Shown here: positions 1 through 11,789 of the stretch, piece after piece
Layout of the letters: the number at the start of each line of letters is the position of its first letter
Numbering within the stretch: position 1 is the stretch's first letter
Assembly (NCBI GenBank): GCA_026826555.1
Contig: JAKSZT010053928.1
Location: 1,918,440 to 1,982,439 of the forward strand
Reading direction: 5' to 3'
Length of the DNA: 64,000 bases
Source of the DNA: Tolypeutes matacus
Taxonomy: Eukaryota; Chordata; Mammalia; Cingulata; Chlamyphoridae
Position numbers and translations under genes: made by a program
Notes under the pieces: model-generated
What the model saw: the letters and a program-made list of their open reading frames with translations, nothing else
What the model was told of the DNA's origin: nothing
Database searches by the model: none

Positions 1-3000
1 TTACAAAGCAGTTTCTGGCACTGCTTTGCATCAGTAAAGATGTAAAGAACAAAGGAAGAGCGTGCAATTATTGCACGATCAATAGACGCTTGAAATACCA
101 GAACTGAGGAAGCAAAGACGTGCAGAACCCGGTAAAACGTTAATATCTGCATTCCAGAGAGGAAATCAGAGAGACAGAGTGGGAAAGGACCTCAGGAGGT
201 CACACCGGACCATCTCGTAAGTTCTTTCTGACAGTGGACAGTCAGTCTCTTTTTAAACCATCCAGAGAATTACGACAGACTATATTCCAGAGAAACTGGG
301 GAATGTGCATTTACTTATTGCAGGCCCTGGACAGCTGGTCCTCCAGGAGTGGTAAATCAGAGCCCAAAACAATGAAATACTAAGAATCTCTGGAATCATC
401 AGATCTCCTCTGATGAACAAGATTGACATCTGCCTGCCTTCTACAGAAATCATATGAAATTAAAAATTTCAGCCCAAAGAGTTTGGGACCCTGTAATGAG
501 AATTCTTATCATTCTAAAGCCAGAGCTCATAAATTCCAGCCACTTAAATTAAAGGCTGCAGAGGCCAGCTGGGGAATCCCCTGGCCAATGCGATGGTGTG
601 ACAGCTTGTGTTACTTGGCAGGAAATAACATCCACATGGAAAGGATGATCATAGTTTGCAGTCATAAGCTAAGAGAATTCTAGCGCCAGACTGAAGTTCA
701 AACATCCACATGAACATACACACGTGTGCACTCACACACACATGGACACTCCAGGAACGTGAAAGACGAGGGACAACAGGCATTTGCATCACAATGTCAA
801 TTAATTGCTTAAGCCCAAAATGTATGTGTCAGATTTCCATTTTCAGAGAAGTTGTACCAGCAGTGTCTCTACATCCAAAATATCCTCGGTTCCTATTAGT
901 AAGGGCTAAAGGAAGATTCTTAGTAACCTGTTTGGGATATTTTGAGATCTCTGAATCCCTTGGGAACATCAGGCACAATAATGGAACACATTTAATGATC
1001 TCTATATCATGCAGTGCTGGTTGCCTAGATACACCCCCCACCCCCAAAGATTAGTAGATGGCTGTTTTTGTCCATATTCTTGTACTTCCAAGCCTTTTAC
1101 ACTTGTCCATTTAATCGAAGAGAGGACATGTAAAACTTACATCTGTTTAGTATTATTTCCATTCCGGGTGCTTTTCAAGGAAGTGTCAAAGGAAATTGCT
1201 TCCTAGGTTTTCAGGGCATTCGTGTGAGATTAAATATATTCGGTGGTAAGTATTGCCATATTGACGATATAGATGAAGAAAACAGAATCAAAGAATCAGG
1301 GAGAGGCCAACATTTGTAACAGAACCCTTTCAAGGCTGAGACAGTCTTGGTAAGAATGTTCCCCTTTATGGGACCTGAAGCAGCCAAGCGAAGGCCATTT
1401 GTAATGAAACTTTTTCTTTAGTTACAAGATTGTCCATGATCCTTAAATATAAAAGTGGTTCATGTAACCTAACTTTAATATGGCAAAGAACTGTACTATG
1501 TTTGAAATGTATATATGCAATTAGCTTTTAGCTCTGTGTTTTAAAAGGATTTGACAGCTACTGTGCTTCAGCAACCCAGACCCTGAAATACTGGTCATGC
1601 TTAACAAGTCAGAGCTACAGCCAGGTGGTCTCATAAAAGAGGAGTCTCACTGGCTATCTCTGGGATTGCATGAGGCAAAGGACATGCACTGTCCATGTTG
1701 CCACTGCCACACCTTCTGAGATCCAAAGTGTTCTTCCATCTTAGACTGTAAAAGGAAAGACCCAGCATCCTTGGGGACACCCAAGTAGTTGGAATAACTC
1801 CAGCATGAGGATGCACCATTCCCTGCTGGATGGTGAGAAACCCTCACATTTCTCTTTAGGTATGCTTTTCCACTCTCTTCTCCACCTGAGAGGGCAAAGG
1901 GTGGCATTAAAAGGTGCTTGTGCAAATCACGCCTCATGAGTCTGTGATTCTAGGTAAAGACCTATTCATTAAAAGGGGGGGGGGGAGCCTGTTTCGAGCT
2001 CCACCTCTGGAGCTAGAAAGTTAATCCTTGATGAGACTAATCCTTGATGAGACTGGTGAGTAACCATTAGAGAGCATTCCTAGAATCCTCTCACATTATG
2101 TCATATGAACACACCACGTCTCTTATGGGGAGAGGAATGAATGGCCTACTCACTTCTGTTTGGCTTCTTGAGAAGTATCCAGAAACACACAATATCTCTA
2201 AAGATATTTCTATGTTTTCCTTTTTCTCAGTTACCCTTTTCCTTTAGTGTTTTTGTGAAAAGAGGGAAGAATCACTATTAATGAATATATATTGAGTGTC
2301 AAAGATGTGTTTAGGGAATTTTGAAGTACAAAAAGAAACATGATACTGTAAGCCATCACATTAACACAGGCACATATTTTTTGTACATATGCTATGAAAT
2401 TTTTATGCATTGAAGTCATCTGATAAATCAAATAAATAAACAAATGTGCTAGGCAATAGCTCATGCACCTCTGCGGGCTATTGAGACAACTGAAAGTGAA
2501 AAATATTTTTTTCTTTTCATGTTCTACCAAATATGCTCATTTTATGATATGGAATGCCTGCTTTTTCCCAAAGCTTAAATGTTGAAAATCTCTTGATTAA
2601 CACAGAGTAAAGTAAATGATATTAGAAAGCAGTTTATGATACTGAAGTGCAAAATATGCTGTTTGCTTTAGGTACCATGCAATATTGTGCTCATAACTAG
2701 CAAACACCCCAAAACTATTGTCATATGCATGCTGGATTGAAATAACCATAAAATCTTGTGCAATGGTGACTTTTTCTATTGATTCACAGAACAGAAATAA
2801 CAAAAGCCATCTCTGAATTTTGAAAGTATAAGCTGAAGTGCTGAAAAGATGAGGAAACACTCATTGCATTAAGCCAGGAAGGATGCCTGTCTTGCAGGAT
2901 TAGAGTTGGAACTAGAGATAATGACACAATTCCTGCAAAACTAGCAAGAGGAAAGCATGTGAGATTGATGAACTCAAACTATAATCTTGAAAAAGTCCAG

Positions 3001-3189
3001 CACACAGGTAGTCAGGCATGACCCTATGCAGTGGACATCTGGTGTTCTGGCCTGCCCAGAATCCTCTTTCCCTTCTTCTGGTAACCACACCATGGATTTC
3101 CCGTGGGGAATCCACTCTCCCCTCTTCTCAGGGCACCACGGTTTGGGAACACTCCAGTTCCTGAGGTACACTTGTAATGCATGCCTTTG
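1..3189. other. Unique AT-rich sequence, no gene seen
   Basis: I see no exon, RNA gene or recognisable transposon here. Open frames are all under 120 codons and lack familiar motifs. Small items are an 11-base G run at 1975-1985, a perfect 16-bp tandem duplication at 2022-2053 and a short CA-rich stretch near 720-750. The block at 2250-2870 is strongly AT-rich with no clear repeat family. Confidence 0.5.
2022..2053. repeat. Perfect 16-bp tandem duplication
   Basis: The unit TAATCCTTGATGAGAC occurs twice head to tail, at 2022-2037 and 2038-2053, with no mismatch. Two copies only, so this is a small replication or repair duplication and not a satellite. It lies about 36 bp after an 11-base G run. 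Confidence 0.9.
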
Positions 3190-3556
3190 CCACCAGCATA
3201 TTATTTCCCCCTGGCCATAATGATTGGCTCAGGCATGGGCACATGACTCCCATTCTGGCCAGTAAGAATTAGGCTCAGAAGCTCTTTCCTGAGCTCAACT
3301 TGAACCTAGGAGGCTGTAAGTCTGAAGTTGCTGAGGGTCTATTCAAGAGTGAAGCCAACAAAAGGGAGAGTAGAGATAAGAGTGAGATGGAACCCAAATG
3401 CATTTGAGCGCCAGTATTTAGCCATGCCTAAAGTGAAAAATGCAGCTAGGTTTTTTTTATTATTATATTACCTATTAAATTCCTCTCTTTTAAAATTTTT
3501 AAGTCAGCTTAGGGCTTTTTCTGTGCCTTGGAACCAAGAGAATCCTGATTAATATG
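3190..3556 (+). mobile_element. Degenerate ancient mammalian repeat, LTR-like
   Basis: The block starts near a 'tgattggctcaggcatggg' motif, continues through a purine-rich 'gagtgaagccaacaaaaggg' stretch and ends near 'gagaatcctgattaatatg'. The order of these motifs resembles an old interspersed mammalian repeat with an LTR-like terminus. I cannot assign a family from memory. No intact ends or target duplication are visible, which fits great age. The open frame inside it is fortuitous. Confidence 0.45.
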
Positions 3557-4604
3557 AACCAAATAAAGAACAAGAACCACAGTGAGCCAGAGAATACACA
3601 GATGGTGTCTCTTGTTCTGGAACATACACAGAAGAACTCCCATCTGTGCCCCAGATGAACTAAGACCCCTCAGCTACTGAGTCCATGAGCCCACCAGGGT
3701 CAGCCAAAAGTAGAAGAGTACCACAAGGGAATGCAGTGGTCATGTTGGGAAAAACCATCTCCAGGCTGAGATGATTTGACACAACTAAGAAACAAGTTTG
3801 AAATGATGCAGGTAATCTCTGAATTATCCACTGTGAGCAGAAAAATGAAGAAAGGAAAACACAGGACATGGAGACCAGCTGGTGGACACGTTTTTGGGTT
3901 TGCAGAGTGTCAGAGCACTCTGTGATGAGGGAACACGATGGGTTGAAGATGCCTCCCCATCAGAAGAGCAAGTACAGACTTCCGGGAAGCTCTGAGTAGG
4001 CAGGCTTCACTGGGTTGCCTCTACCATTCCACCAAACTTCCTCTGACACCTGCCTGATGCAGTTGACAAGTATGCAGAACTTTAAAATGAAATAGAGGCA
4101 GAAGGAGAGAAGGAACTGCTTTACTTGGATCAATCAGGTGCAGTTTTTTAGCAATGTATTAAGAAAGAACTCTTTTCTAAAACAAGAATGTAAGCAGAAT
4201 TCTAGTGTAGTAAATACACACACACACACACATATGTATGTATGCAAAAGCACAAAGGCCTGTGTAGGAAGAATCGAAGGCCAGGATAAATGCAGCAAAG
4301 GGTAACCTGTGTAGAGAATCTAAAATCCAATTCATAAATGTTGACAAACAATTCACAGAGGAAAAACTGGAAAGGAGAACAAGAGAAAGATGAAATCATA
4401 AAGAGAAAAATTTTAATACAGGTGAGAGGTAATTTGTCTCAAGGGCATGACCTAAAAAAATGAGAAAAATAGAAGTGTCTTAAAAATCAAGACAGACAAA
4501 TTCAGAATGCTCCTGGATTCCACACTCCCCAGTGTGATCCTGAGACCCAGATCTCTCCCATGCATTTGCTTTACCATATCTAGAAAAAGCATGGACTCCA
4601 AGCC
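3557..4604. other. Unique sequence with a short (AC)n
   Basis: No gene or recognisable element. A short AC microsatellite of about 17 bases lies at 4216-4232. Confidence 0.4.
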
Positions 4605-4722
4605 AGATTGTGAGCTTCTTAAGGGCAGGTGATATTTCTTACTCTTCCTTTCTTTTCTTTTCTTTTTTTACTCCCAGTGCCTTCCACATGGCTGTCACAA
4701 ATTGTTGGATCAATTGATTACT
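4605..4722 (+). mobile_element. L2 LINE 3' fragment
   Basis: The text 'gattgtgagcttcttaagggcagg' followed by a CTTTT-rich patch and 'cccagtgccttccacatgg' follows the order of the L2 3' end (trait: stop-codon-distal motif on gender-neutral 'gagggcaggga', then 'cagtgcctggcaca'). It is diverged and 5'-truncated, as usual for L2. Confidence 0.6.
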
Positions 4723-4744
4723 TCCAATGGGAAGAGGCGATGGC

Positions 4745-4850
4745 ATTATGAATTAAACCACTTTTTTACAGTTGAGAAACCAGGGGATCAGAAAGGTGAT
4801 GATGTTTATTCAAAGTCACATAGCTAGAAAAAATGTTCACATGCTTGAAA
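4745..4850 (-). mobile_element. MIR SINE fragment
   Basis: Read on the minus strand it carries the MIR core order: a tract resembling CTAGCTGTGTGAC, then the pyrimidine-rich 'cctctctg', then the complement of 'ttttacagttgagaaacc'. Diverged, no poly(A), no target duplication. Confidence 0.55.
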
Positions 4851-5067
4851 AAGTATACTGAACGGAAGTGATTCTCCTGATCAATTAGAAAACTGTTACC
4901 ATACCAAAGAGAGTGACATCTAAATAATTGCAGGGAATGGAGGATTTCTTCCTATCTTGCTTTGCCCAGAGATGGTTCAAGCAAGAATAGATAGTGAATT
5001 AAAGGAACAGGGAATGGAGGAAGGAGTAGTGATAAAAAGAGACAAACAACTGTCAAAATATTTATTT

Positions 5068-5233
5068 AGGGGAGTGGATGTGGCTCAAGAAGTTGAGCAC
5101 CCACCTCTCACATGGGAGGTCGTGGATTTGGTTCCCAGTGCCTCCTAAAGAAAAAACAAGGAGACAATGAGCAAAAACAATGAGCAAAACAGACTAGGGA
5201 GCCATCTGAGCGGCGGGGTGGGGGGGGCGAGGG
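5068..5233 (+). mobile_element. DAS SINE, single tRNA-like unit
   Basis: This is a tRNA-derived SINE of the xenarthran DAS type. The RNA polymerase III A-box-like 'tggctcaagaagttgagc' lies near 5080 and a degenerate B box (ggtTTGGTTCCCAGTG region) near 5125-5140, followed by 'gcctcc'. It matches the right half of the dimeric copy at 19950. It lacks a long A tail and ends in a G-rich stretch. Flanks ATATTTATTT (5058-5067) and ATGTTTATTT (5234-5243) match at 9 of 10 positions and are probably the target site duplication. Confidence 0.8.
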
Positions 5234-5434
5234 ATGTTTATTTGGATTCTGTTTTGGCAGAAGCATCTAGAGACATCAAGCTATGAGTAAGTCAGTGGCG
5301 TTTTTTTAGTGCCTTTTGCTTATGGACCCTAGGTTGGGGACAAGAGAGGAAATCAGAGAGACAGAAGACAGTCTTGGAGAGATTAAAAGCTCACGTACGT
5401 AAACAGATTTGATTGTGCACAGCTGTTTGATTGG

Positions 5435-5565
5435 GCATCGCTAGGTCTGGGATTAAACCCGACTTAATCACTATCTAACTGTGCAGCCCTCCTTAGATCT
5501 TCATTGCCTCACCTGCAACTGGGGGATGAGGCCTGGGTGACACTAAGATGCCTTCTAGCTCTCAC
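5435..5565 (+). mobile_element. MIR SINE fragment
   Basis: A plus-strand MIR-like order is visible: 'tctgggattaaacccgac', then 'ctaactgtgcagcc', then 'attgcctcacctgcaactggggg'. Strongly diverged. Confidence 0.5.
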
Positions 5566-6229
5566 ATTACCAGTTCTGAGTGCCGAGAGAATTGGCATGA
5601 AGGCATAATTAACTTCATTTGAGGTTACCTAGAATTGTTCATCCTACCCTCCTCTTCTGCCTTTCACTGGCAAATAAATATAGATCTGAAATTCACTTGG
5701 TTTCCAGAATGCCTGGGATGCTGAAATTATTCATTTGGTAATGTGCTTTTAACAAGAATAGGTAAGAAAGAAAATTAAGACAATTAAGAAATAATGAAGC
5801 CATTATAAAAACAGTAATGATTTAAAAGCAGGTAAGGGAATTCTCTTATTGGAAATGTGGAATACCAACAAATGAACAGTTAGACGACAAGTATACAATG
5901 GGATTAAGGGATCTTGCTAAGGTACAAACGGAACCATTTATAATAATTTCCTCCCAAAATTGAGGATAATGCAAATGTCCTCATTATTACTGAAAATACA
6001 TATTCTCTTGGATATTGTCCCCTGCAGAATGGTGGATAGTATATCTGAAGATTTTTTCAGTGCTTTGCTCCAAAATTATTCTCCTTTCAAAGATAGCAAC
6101 TTCCTAGGGTTTTACGTGTTTTAGGTTTGTTGTTTTTGGTTTTCTTTTGTTTTTGTAAATCAAAAGATTTTTCTGAACACTACAAGAACCATACTTGCAC
6201 TCTTAAAAAAATACGTATATGCGCATATT
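5566..6229. other. Unique AT-rich sequence
   Basis: No gene, RNA or repeat recognised. Open frames are short. Confidence 0.4.
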
Positions 6230-6690
6230 GTCAGGGTGTGATGAGAGCAGCTGTAACAAACAACCCTATATCTCAGGTGCTTGTTCACTCAGAGTCCAGT
6301 GTGAATGCCCCAGGCAGACAGCTCTTGTGGAACACCAGTTGGCTTATGTAAAAATTCCCAGTCCACAGTGACTGGTTCAAGTCTAGGCACATGCTTCTCT
6401 GACTGTTAAAGGGGTAGAAAGAGAGATTGCATCTGGTAGCAGGAGCTACTCTCTTTCCCTAGAAGCCATGGTCACTTTGTTGTTATAAGGGGAGATCCCC
6501 AAGCTGAGGGAAGGCTGCCAGATGGAGCCTGAGGAAAAAGCCTCATCATGGAATTCAGAATGGAAAGATGGTGAAAATTAGAGTCTTCGGTGACACTGCT
6601 TAAGTCCCTATTAACTGTCTTCTGAAGTCAGATACCTTTGGATTATTTTGGTTTTCTGCAAATAAATGTTGTTCTTTAGAAGTTAGTTTG
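6230..6690. mobile_element. Possible ancient interspersed repeat, unassigned
   Basis: The words 'gcagctgtaacaaacaaccc' and 'atctcaggtgcttg' resemble an old mammalian repeat that begins with an 'acaaacaaccccaaaatctcag'-like motif. The remainder to about 6690 has an AATAAA at a plausible LTR or terminal position near 6660. Family and orientation cannot be fixed by eye. Confidence 0.3.
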
Positions 6691-6789
6691 AATTAAGCTT
6701 TTAGAAACTTACAGTACTGAATCTCTATTGATTCAGGTGGTGTGGCCTGGACAATTGTGAAAGGTAGTATTAATTTCCTATCTAACAGC

Positions 6790-7190
6790 ATTTCCCCTCT
6801 TCTTCTTTCAGGCAGAGCCTGAAAATTCTGGATAATCACTCTCCCAGCCTCCCGAGTACCTAGAGTACACATAAGAACATACTCACTCCTAGTGAATAGG
6901 ACCTGAGAAGAACTAGTATGTGTGCATGTTAGAGGAGGATGTCCTGCCACAAGAAGAATTATCTGGCATTTGGCAAATGTGTGAGGACATGATGGCTGGA
7001 GCTGGAGCAGCCATCTTGTAACTATGAGGGGACACAGCCAACACACTGAGATTGACAGAGTAAAAAATAGACTAGGGCCTTGATGACATCAGCTGCTGAA
7101 TTTATTAACTTTGCAACTCATCCTACTCCCGGCTTCTTTTATATATCTCAAGTTATTATTGAGATGATAAATGATCTCATTGCTTAGGCC
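6790..7190 (+). mobile_element. Ancient LTR-like mammalian repeat
   Basis: Includes 'agcagccatcttgtaac', 'gccaacacactgag', 'ccttgatgacatcagctgc' and an end resembling 'cattgcttaggcca'. This ordered set of words is typical of a very old, widely dispersed mammalian LTR-like repeat. I do not assign a family name. Diverged, with no ends preserved. Confidence 0.45.
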
Positions 7191-7299
7191 ATTTTTTCTT
7201 GAATGGAGGGGGGTCAGGAATTGACATGGGCTTAAAGGCAATAAGATTGAGATGGGCTGAAAGAAGAGTAGGGAGAAGATTTCTGTAATAACACAACAA

Positions 7300-7512
7300 C
7301 AATAATAATATTTAAAATTTACTGAGCATCTATTTCATGTGAAGGGATTCATGTATATGCTCATATTTAATCCTCTAATCTTCAAAACAATCCAAAGAAA
7401 GACATTTTAATGCAAATTTTACAAATGAGAACATGAAGCCTCAGAAAAGCTAAGAGGCTTGTCCCAAGCCACCTACCCATTGTGTGGCAGAGTACAATTC
7501 AAGCCCACCTGC
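7300..7512 (-). mobile_element. MIR SINE, nearly full length
   Basis: The order on the plus strand is 'tttactgagcatctatttcatg', 'ctcatatttaatcctc', 'acaaatgagaacatgaagcctc' and 'gtggcagagtacaattcaagcc', which is the reverse complement of an almost complete MIR. No gene context. Confidence 0.75.
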
Positions 7513-8119
7513 ATTCTCCCTGCTACATCACATTACAGCTATAAATTTTAGGTCTAGCAAATGCAGGAGGCAAATTTTTAGAAATTGCAACAATACTTTC
7601 TACACAGAGGAGTACTTCTAAAGTTATAAAGTAGATGGACAACATATACATGGAGTAATTTAATGTGAAACATTATGCTAATTTGTCACATCAACTAACC
7701 AAGAATCCAGAGGATCTGTTCCTTTGCTTTCCTTCAAGATTCTACTTCCTCCTGAGCCCAAGCACAGTAGGGAATGGTGAGGAGCTCTTTTTGGCAGCCC
7801 ACCATCCCTTCCCCTTTCTTTTGATGGCAGTTGCCTGATTTTCTTATGGGAGATTACATACTCTTCCCCTGCAATGCATACACTATGGTGGAGACATAAA
7901 TGAAAGGGTCTTGCAGACTGCTGGCCAAGATGACATGTGACCCACATAAGCCATAGAGACACCCTTTCCTGGGACTCTGCATCTTGAGGGGTGTGATGCA
8001 AGAATGGGAGAAATGGCTGGTGTTCATATACTCCACTTGGGGCACCCTGACCCAGACCACCAAATGGTTCCTGCTACCTGGACCCCTGCTATAGTCCTTC
8101 CCAGAGCCTGGTTCTAGAG
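7513..8119. other. Unique sequence
   Basis: Nothing recognisable. Two overlapping minus-strand open frames (107 and 69 codons) have no familiar motif. Confidence 0.4.
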
Positions 8120-8311
8120 CAGGGTTCTTAGCAAGGGGTCCATGAGCTTGAATTGAAATTCAAAAAAACATTATTCTTGTGGGGATGTGTTGGCGTGGTT
8201 GTGATACATTTATTAAATAATACACAGTATAGTGTGGACTTAGTAAGGGGTCCATGGTTTTCACCTGATTGGCAAAGGGGTCCGTGGAACAAAAAAGGTT
8301 AAAGACCCCTA
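8120..8311. mobile_element. hAT-type MITE with 8-bp target duplication
   Basis: A 192-bp non-autonomous DNA transposon. The left end begins CAGGGTTCTTAGCAAGGGGTC and the right end, reverse complemented, reads a closely matching AGGGGTCTTTAACC, so the termini form an imperfect inverted repeat. Internal 'ggggtccatg' and 'ggggtccgtgg' add to the symmetry. The flanks TTCTAGAG (8112-8119) and CTCTAGAG (8312-8319) match at 7 of 8 positions, the duplication length expected for hAT elements. It has no coding capacity. Confidence 0.8.
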
Positions 8312-8411
8312 CTCTAGAGCCTTCCCATCAACTCTATGAGCTCCCCAATATTCTTTAGCAAATTACTTTCTGTTTAAGCCAGGTTCCACTGAATGCTATA
8401 TACTTATCACT

Positions 8412-8545
8412 AGACTGTCAACTCTGTGAGGGCAGGAGACTGTCTATTTAGGCTCACTGTCGCAGCATGGTGCTTAGCATATAGTAAGACCTTAACAAAT
8501 ATTTGTATCTACTTAATCTATTAATGAGGTCCAGAAATGAATGAA
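8412..8545 (+). mobile_element. L2 LINE 3' end
   Basis: The words 'gactgtcaactctgtgagggcagg', 'tgcttagcatatagtaagacc' and 'aacaaatatttg' with a trailing 'aatgaatgaatca' are the characteristic L2 3' terminus. Confidence 0.75.
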
Positions 8546-9949
8546 TCATCACAGTCTACAACCAAGTGGAAAATTGGGGCTTAATTGCAGATTCTCTTCA
8601 AGGGTATTTAAATGGGAAATTATCTACTACCGACTCATCTTGGCTGAAGAAAAGCAGAATCTCTTACATGATGAAGAGTGAGTGACTACTTTTTATAAAA
8701 ACGAAGAAAATGTGTTTCTTCTGATGCCACTAAGTCTAGAATGAATTATTGGAAAGACAGGCAGAGAAATGTGTGCTCCCGTGTGAGATATCTATCCTCA
8801 ATGCCACAAATCCAAAGCTTCTGACTCTTAAAGAGTGTGAGTGGGTGGTGAGAGGGAGAATCGAAAACCCTGGAAGCCACAGTGTCCCTTTGTTAGTTGA
8901 AGGCCCAGAGTAGCTGAGGAAGCCTGGTAAGCTACTTATTAGATAAAGAATAGGGATACAGTCAGCTTGGTAAGGAATTCTCAGAACACTCCTACCTATT
9001 CTCTCTTTCCCAACTTGCTTTCAACCTCTCTACCAATCTCTTCTTCGCCCTTACTGTTTATGTAAGCCTCTCTCAGTCTGTTTCACTCTGTCTCCCTATA
9101 CCCCTGATACACACACACACTCACATACACACACAGGATGTGAGAACCCAGACACAAACAGACATAAAGCAAGTGCAACTGAAAGAAATCAACCACCACA
9201 AACCCCTGGTAACGATAATCATGAAGAAAAGCTACTGCCAGATGCATCTCGTGATGACACCAATGTGCTAATTCTCTTATTATCACAAGATGCAGGTAAA
9301 GTCAGCCTTGACAGACGGCTTTAAAAAATCAAAAGAGCACAGCATTACTGGAACTGTGTTATCTGGTTTATGCTTTTTCAAAGACTAGGCTTGTGTCATA
9401 TATTGATAATAGGCTTTAGCCATCAAACATTATTTTATCTGGTATCTTGATTTTAAAGAATTGTGGAAACTAGCAAATGGAACTGAGTTATTTATATAAT
9501 GTTTGAAACTGTCTTACTCCACTGGGGGAAAACAGCAACACACAAACAACAAAAGTCAAAACCCAGTCTGGATAATGATATAATGAAAAGCACCAATGGC
9601 AAAGTTAGTCAATGATATAGTGTGCAATTAGAATGGACTTTTTCTACCATAATTATTGAAAGTATGACTGAGCAATAGTTTGGCAGGTGGATGCCCCCCA
9701 GATGAGACCCTTACCAGCAGTACTCGGGCACTGCCAGAATTCAAAGCCATCGCTGCCAGCAGATGGAGACTCCTGCTAAAAAGAGCCCACACGATCAAAC
9801 AGCCCCATCTATTCAGTTACACAGAGGATGGGAAGGTCTCTTTGGAGGAGACACACCACAAAGGCTAAAAAAAAAAAAAAAAGTTTAAATAATTGAACAT
9901 AAAAACTCTCAGAAGCGTGACCGTGAGTCCCTAATCATTCCACATTTCA
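8546..9949. other. Unique sequence with (CA)n and an A16 tract
   Basis: An interrupted CA microsatellite lies at about 9108-9136. An A16 run at 9867-9882 follows a GC-richer stretch (9680-9866), which suggested a retrocopy, but I found no target duplication. No gene. Confidence 0.4.
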
Positions 9950-10640
9950 TGCAATTTAGAGAAGACATCTTTTTCCTTAAATGACTAGACATTAATCAAA
10001 TGGACCTCCACACTTGAGAAGATAAATGCCAACCAAAGAAAAGGAAGCTTTCTGTATATTTACCTTCCCTTTTAAAGCACAGAGGTTAGAAACGAATGAG
10101 ATTTTTGACCATTTATCACACAGAGAGACCAATTGCCTCACAGAAATTTTTATGTCAAGCCACACCTGGACACACATGTTTGTCTCTTGATTCACAAGCG
10201 CTAATATCACAAGACATTGTTGGGCTTAAAACAAACGTAATGTGCTTAAAACTCTTTCCTTGCAGTTTTAAATTAGCTGCAATACTAGAAGAAAAAGGCT
10301 GCCTTGATGATCCAAAATTATGGATTATCTAAATGTTATTTATTTAGTGTTTTAAACATATTATTTAATGGGTTTTTTCCCTCCCTAATGAGCTATGACT
10401 AGAGCCAATATTAAAATTAATGTGCCCTCACTGAGAGCCCAGTGACAGAGTATAAAAGGCGCTGGCTTGGTAGGGCCTTGTGTGACCAGGAGAAACCAGA
10501 CTGGCATTAAAAGTTGGTCGTGAACAATCCATATGCAGATGATCAAGAACTGACTTCATCACAGTTAGGGATTCCAGGAACCATCTTCTCAGACAATGCT
10601 CAGTGCTCAATATGTTCAGAACATCTTGATAGGAAACACT
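9950..10640. promoter_or_regulatory. Candidate conserved noncoding block
   Basis: Repeat-free and AT-rich, with closely packed homeodomain-like cores (ATTAATCAAAT near 9990, TTAAATTAGC near 10270, TAATGAGC near 10387, AAAATTAATG near 10413). A TATAAAAG lies at 10451-10458 inside a GC-richer local context. This is motif content only. No transcription start or conservation data are available. Confidence 0.25.
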
Positions 10641-10851
10641 GACTGCAGTGTTTATATTTTATGGAAACACAATAAGAGAATTTAAAAGGTCCTGAAAGTG
10701 GTTTAAACGGAAAGACCAACGCCATCTGCATCGGAGCCAGATGGTCACTGAAAACCACTGCAAGGTAGTGGTAATGCTTGGGACTGGCCAGTTCTACACC
10801 ATCTCTACCTCTATGTCCTCTTTAGAGCCTATATTTCCCAACCTCACATGC

Positions 10852-11435
10852 AACTTTTAAAAATTTTTACTGCAGCAACATATATATGTAAAACATAAAA
10901 CTTGCCATTTAAACCATTTTTAAGTGTACAATTAAGTGGCATTTTGTACAGTCACACTGTTATGCTACCAATCTCCACCATCCATTTCCAAAACTGTTTC
11001 ATCACCACAAATAGAAATTCTGTACCTGTTAAGCAAGAACTCTCCATTCCTCCCTTCCCTTGGCCCTGGCAACCTGTACTCTTCTTTCTGTTTCTATGAA
11101 TTTGCTTATTCTAGATATTTATATAAGTGGAATCATACAATATTTATCCTTTTGCTTATTTCATTTAGCATAATATTTTCAAGGTCCATCCCTGTTGTAG
11201 CATTTACCAGAACTTCATTCCTTTTTGTGATGGAATAATATTCCAGTGCATGTATATACCACATTTTGTTTATCCATTCATTTGTTGATGAACACTTGGG
11301 TTGCTTCCACCTTTTGGCTATTGTGACTAATGCTACTATGAACATTAGTGTACAAGAATCCATTTGCGTTCCTGCTTTCAATTCCTTTGGGTTTATACCT
11401 AGGAGTGGAATTGCCGGGTCATATGGCAATTCTAT
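10852..11435 (-). mobile_element. L1 LINE (L1M-like), 5'-truncated, antisense
   Basis: Read on the minus strand this begins near the end of L1 ORF2 and runs through the 3' UTR. The minus frame 11133-11429 encodes the ORF2 C-terminal region, recognisable by PAIPLLGINPKE, then 'FIVALVTIAKRWKQPK' and 'EWINKMWYIHALEYYS'. The reading frame is a relic, with no reverse transcriptase or endonuclease domain left. The plus strand words 'taagtggaatcatacaatat' and 'ggtttatacctaggagtgg' are also diagnostic. A DAS SINE inserted at its 5' border. Confidence 0.9.
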
Positions 11436-11444
11436 TCACTGGCA

Positions 11445-11552
11445 TTTTTTTTTTTTCTTTTCTTTTTTTTTTTTAGATGGTACCAAGGATTGAACCCAGG
11501 ACCTCGTACGTGGGAAGCAGGCACTCAACCACTTGAGCTACATCTGCTTTCC
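11445..11552 (-). mobile_element. DAS SINE, antisense
   Basis: On the minus strand the SINE starts at about 11552 (ggaaagcagatgtagctcaagtg), carries a B box in 'gggttcaatcc', and ends in an A-rich tail seen here as the T runs at 11445-11474. Flanking TCACTGGCA (11436-11444) and TCACAGTCA (11553-11561), each followed by TTTTT, are a probable decayed target duplication (7 of 9 plus the T run). It sits at the 5' border of the antisense L1. Confidence 0.85.
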
Positions 11553-11789
11553 TCACAGTCATTTTTAACCAGTTATTATTACACTCACTTGCTAATCAAT
11601 CTCCTCAAATAAGTCCTAGTTCTCATTACCAAGCATCACAGAGCCATGTCCCTCCTGATGGGCTGACTGCACCACAGTCTAAGCCACATGGTAGAATAAG
11701 TGACATTTGTCATTTCTCTCTCTTATTTTACTTTTCACTCTCCCTTACTCTCAGGCTAAATGATTAATAATAGCTTCAAACATGTCCTT

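Noticed and set aside
9680..9882. Retrocopy ending in the A16 run
   Set aside because: No AATAAA at the right distance and no flanking direct repeat.
11133..11429. 98-codon ORF as a host gene
   Set aside because: It is the C-terminal remnant of L1 ORF2 on the minus strand.
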